Below, one piece after another: positions 62,458 through 64,000 of a stretch of DNA of 64,000 nucleotides. Both the position numbers and the translations under genes were made by a program. Numbering within the stretch: the stretch's first letter is position 1; every line of letters starts with the position of its first letter. The notes beneath the pieces are model-generated. The model was not told where the DNA came from. It saw only the letters and a list, made by a program, of their open reading frames with translations, and did not search any database. This stretch comes from JAJFFW01 sp965263375 (GTDB lineage: Bacteria > Pseudomonadota > Alphaproteobacteria > Caulobacterales > Parvularculaceae): positions 1,798,001 through 1,862,000 of the forward strand of contig OZ253669.1 of NCBI GenBank assembly GCA_965263375.1, read 5' to 3'.

Positions 62458-63663
62458 TTAAGCGTGTTGCTGCTCGTCAACCAAAAGCACTCGCTTAATC
62501 CGCGATAAATTATTGTGCTCATCATACATACTAACAATCGGCGCATCAGCCACATGTGCATGCGCATAGGCGCCAAAGCCGTTAAATCCCGTATGAAGCG
62601 CAAAACCATAAGCGCCTAGGGTTGAAATTTCTAAATAATCACCGGTCTGAATATCGCAGGGCAACACAAATGGTCCCGCCATTTTATCAAGGTCATCACA
62701 TGTTGGGCCAAACAAACCAAAACCTTGACGCCTTGAGGATTGAGGACCTTGCCGCAGCAAGGTCGCGGTAAATGGCCAATCGATGCGACCTGCATCAGAA
62801 AGGGCGCCATAAACGCCGTCATTAATGTAAAGATCATCGCCCTTGCGCGCTTCGACCCGCACGACCAGAGACGCCGCTTCTGCACAAAGGGCCCGGCCCG
62901 GCTCGCACCAGAGCGTGCAGTTTTCAGCAACGAGTATATTCTCAAAGCGTTTGGCAATCGCATCAAAATATAGGCTCAGCTGGGGCGGCTCCATCCCTGG
63001 ATAAGAAGCAGGGAAACCGCCGCCGACGTCTAAAACATCAACGATTACGCCGGCTCGTATGATTGTTCTTTCAATGACATCAAGCGCCGTGACATAAGCT
63101 TCAGGCGACATTGCCTGACTGCCGACATGAAACGCCACGCCAAGGCTCGCAGCATGCTGACGCGCACGCCGCATCAGCTGTACAGCCTCCTCGCCCTCAA
63201 CGCCAAACTTACTATTCAACGCTAACTTTGCGTCAGGGTTTTCAACCTTATGACGAATGCAAAGGGTCAGGTCCCGCGCCGAGCCGAGGACGCTTATGAT
63301 TTTGTCAAGCTCGTCATTGCTATCGACTGCGAAAATCCGCACGCCGCATTCTTCATAAGCTGCTTTGATCACTTCGCCCGCTTTGATCGGGTTCATAAAG
63401 GCAATAACAGCATCGGGAAACAACCGATGAATTGCGCGCGCCTCAACAAGCGAGGCGACTTCAAACCTGGTCACACCCGACCGATAAAGTGTTTGAAGGA
63501 GCCAGGGGGATGGGTTCGCCTTTACCGCGTAAAACGTCTCACCGGGGAAATTTTTCACAAAAAATTCCGCCGCGCGCGTCGCAGCATGCGGGCGCAAACA
63601 AAAAACCGGGTCTTTCGGCTTCATTTGAATGGCTAGGTCAGCCGCGTTCTTGTAACTGTCCAC
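62458..63663 (-). CDS. Ornithine/lysine decarboxylase family (group IV, PLP-dependent)
   Basis: A protein of about 401 residues with the fold of eukaryotic-type ornithine decarboxylase. The PLP Lys is in FYAVKANP, the phosphate-binding Gly-rich loop in VLDVGGGFPASY, EPGRALCAEA follows, and the active-site Cys is in FGPTCDDLDKM. The start GTG at 63663 has GGAGG 9 bp upstream; a GTG nine codons further up is possible. It makes putrescine or cadaverine; ornithine is the likelier substrate, not proven here. The leader between it and the upstream gene is about 230 bp. Confidence 0.92.
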   Translation of the reverse strand: MDSYKNAADLAIQMKPKDPVFCLRPHAATRAAEFFVKNFPGETFYAVKANPSPWLLQTLYRSGVTRFEVASLVEARAIHRLFPDAVIAFMNPIKAGEVIKAAYEECGVRIFAVDSNDELDKIISVLGSARDLTLCIRHKVENPDAKLALNSKFGVEGEEAVQLMRRARQHAASLGVAFHVGSQAMSPEAYVTALDVIERTIIRAGVIVDVLDVGGGFPASYPGMEPPQLSLYFDAIAKRFENILVAENCTLWCEPGRALCAEAASLVVRVEARKGDDLYINDGVYGALSDAGRIDWPFTATLLRQGPQSSRRQGFGLFGPTCDDLDKMAGPFVLPCDIQTGDYLEISTLGAYGFALHTGFNGFGAYAHAHVADAPIVSMYDEHNNLSRIKRVLLVDEQQHA

Positions 63664-63839
63664 CTCATGGGACCTCCGACTAAGGGCCACATTAAAGCCA
63701 TCTTAGGCCTTAAGGCAGCGCGTTAATTGGATGCCAGCCCCACGAGAAAATCCCGGACTTGGCGTGAGATGGGCTCGTTTAATTCCTGTTCGCTGACTTG
63801 TAAAGAAAATTTGTTGTGAATTTTTCCTGGCAACAGAGC

Positions 63840-63874
63840 AATAAAAAAACCCGGCGCGGGGCGCGCGCCGGGTT
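63840..63874 (-). terminator. Strong terminator of the partial right-edge gene
   Basis: A perfect 11-bp stem (AACCCGGCGCG / CGCGCCGGGTT) with a 5-nt loop, followed on the minus strand by TTTTTTTATT. It lies 47 bp after the stop of the partial gene and separates it from the decarboxylase gene. Confidence 0.9.
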
Positions 63875-63920
63875 CTTGGGGCGAAGGAATGCGCGATGCC
63901 GCACTCCTTCTCGTTGGAAC

Positions 63921-64000
63921 TTACTTTGCGAAGTCTGGGTAAGCAGGAGAACCAATCTCTGAATCGTCCAGACCAGCTTCTTCCTCGGCCGCACTTGCGC
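63921..64000 (-). CDS. 3' end of an unidentified gene
   Basis: The last 25 codons of a minus-strand gene that begins beyond the window; the tail reads SAAEEEAGLDDSEIGSPAY and ends in PDFAK. The stop is TAA at 63921-63923 and a terminator follows. The tail is not enough to name the family. Confidence 0.6.
   Translation of the reverse strand, partial: ASAAEEEAGLDDSEIGSPAYPDFAK

Noticed and set aside
63664..63840. Leader of the decarboxylase gene considered as a polyamine-related riboswitch
   Set aside because: I could not fold it into, or match it to, any known conserved leader from memory.

Overview
The window reads as chromosomal DNA of a free-living, probably marine alphaproteobacterium. 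The evidence is a pyruvate dehydrogenase E1-beta that carries its own N-terminal lipoyl domain, a System I (Ccm) cytochrome c maturation operon, the tpiA / secG / pyrG neighbourhood divergent from a PpiD-type isomerase, an Atm1-type ABC exporter and a CHASE2 adenylate cyclase. I cannot name the genus. No rRNA, tRNA, CRISPR array, insertion sequence or prophage was seen.

Layout. 1-3.6 kb: end of an exopolysaccharide locus (BY-kinase, polymerase/ligase, glycosyltransferase). 3.7-6.4 kb: a hybrid sensor kinase broken by a frameshift. 6.4-8.9 kb: Atm1-like ABC exporter and a DedA protein. 9-10.2 kb: rplK-rplA, separated from the usual nusG and rplJL partners. 10.2-12.5 kb: a gene-poor, decayed stretch with a second, frame-broken CcmH-like gene and a fragment of a beta-hydroxyacid dehydrogenase. 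12.5-21 kb: YfeH-type transporter, a CRP-like regulator, a perfect CRP-type operator, and a three-gene operon (TPR/beta-barrel protein, FecR-domain protein, CHASE2 adenylate cyclase). 22.4-38.5 kb: a dense plus-strand electron-transfer cluster. 38.6-41.2 kb: Na+/H+ antiporter with a cNMP domain. 41.2-45.9 kb: ccmFGHI on the other strand. 46-64 kb: an unknown membrane protein, an ATP-grasp-like protein, an aldo/keto reductase, UDP-glucuronate epimerase, pdhB-pdhC, DUF1330, SDR, pyrG, secG, hydrolase, tpiA, ppiD, a patch of palindromic repeats, and an ornithine decarboxylase family gene.

The most interesting part is the 22.4-38.5 kb cluster. It encodes a cytoplasmic FAD/NAD(P) oxidoreductase fused to two cyclic-nucleotide-binding domains and four cysteine groups for 4Fe-4S clusters, then a small cytochrome b-like membrane protein, then an FHA-TM-decaheme cytochrome, a pentaheme cytochrome, an NADP-type glutamate dehydrogenase with an extra N-terminus, a doubled HbpS/GlcG-type lipoprotein, an outer-membrane barrel, and a 1314-residue decaheme cytochrome with an LVIVD propeller-like C-terminus. 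About 25 c-type hemes are encoded. The order suggests a route from NAD(P)H across the inner membrane to the periplasm and perhaps the outer membrane, gated by cyclic nucleotide. Four proteins with intact cNMP-binding cassettes and one class III cyclase lie between 13.6 and 41.2 kb, so the region may be a cAMP-linked electron-transfer and ion-homeostasis island. The adjacent ccm operon would supply heme attachment.
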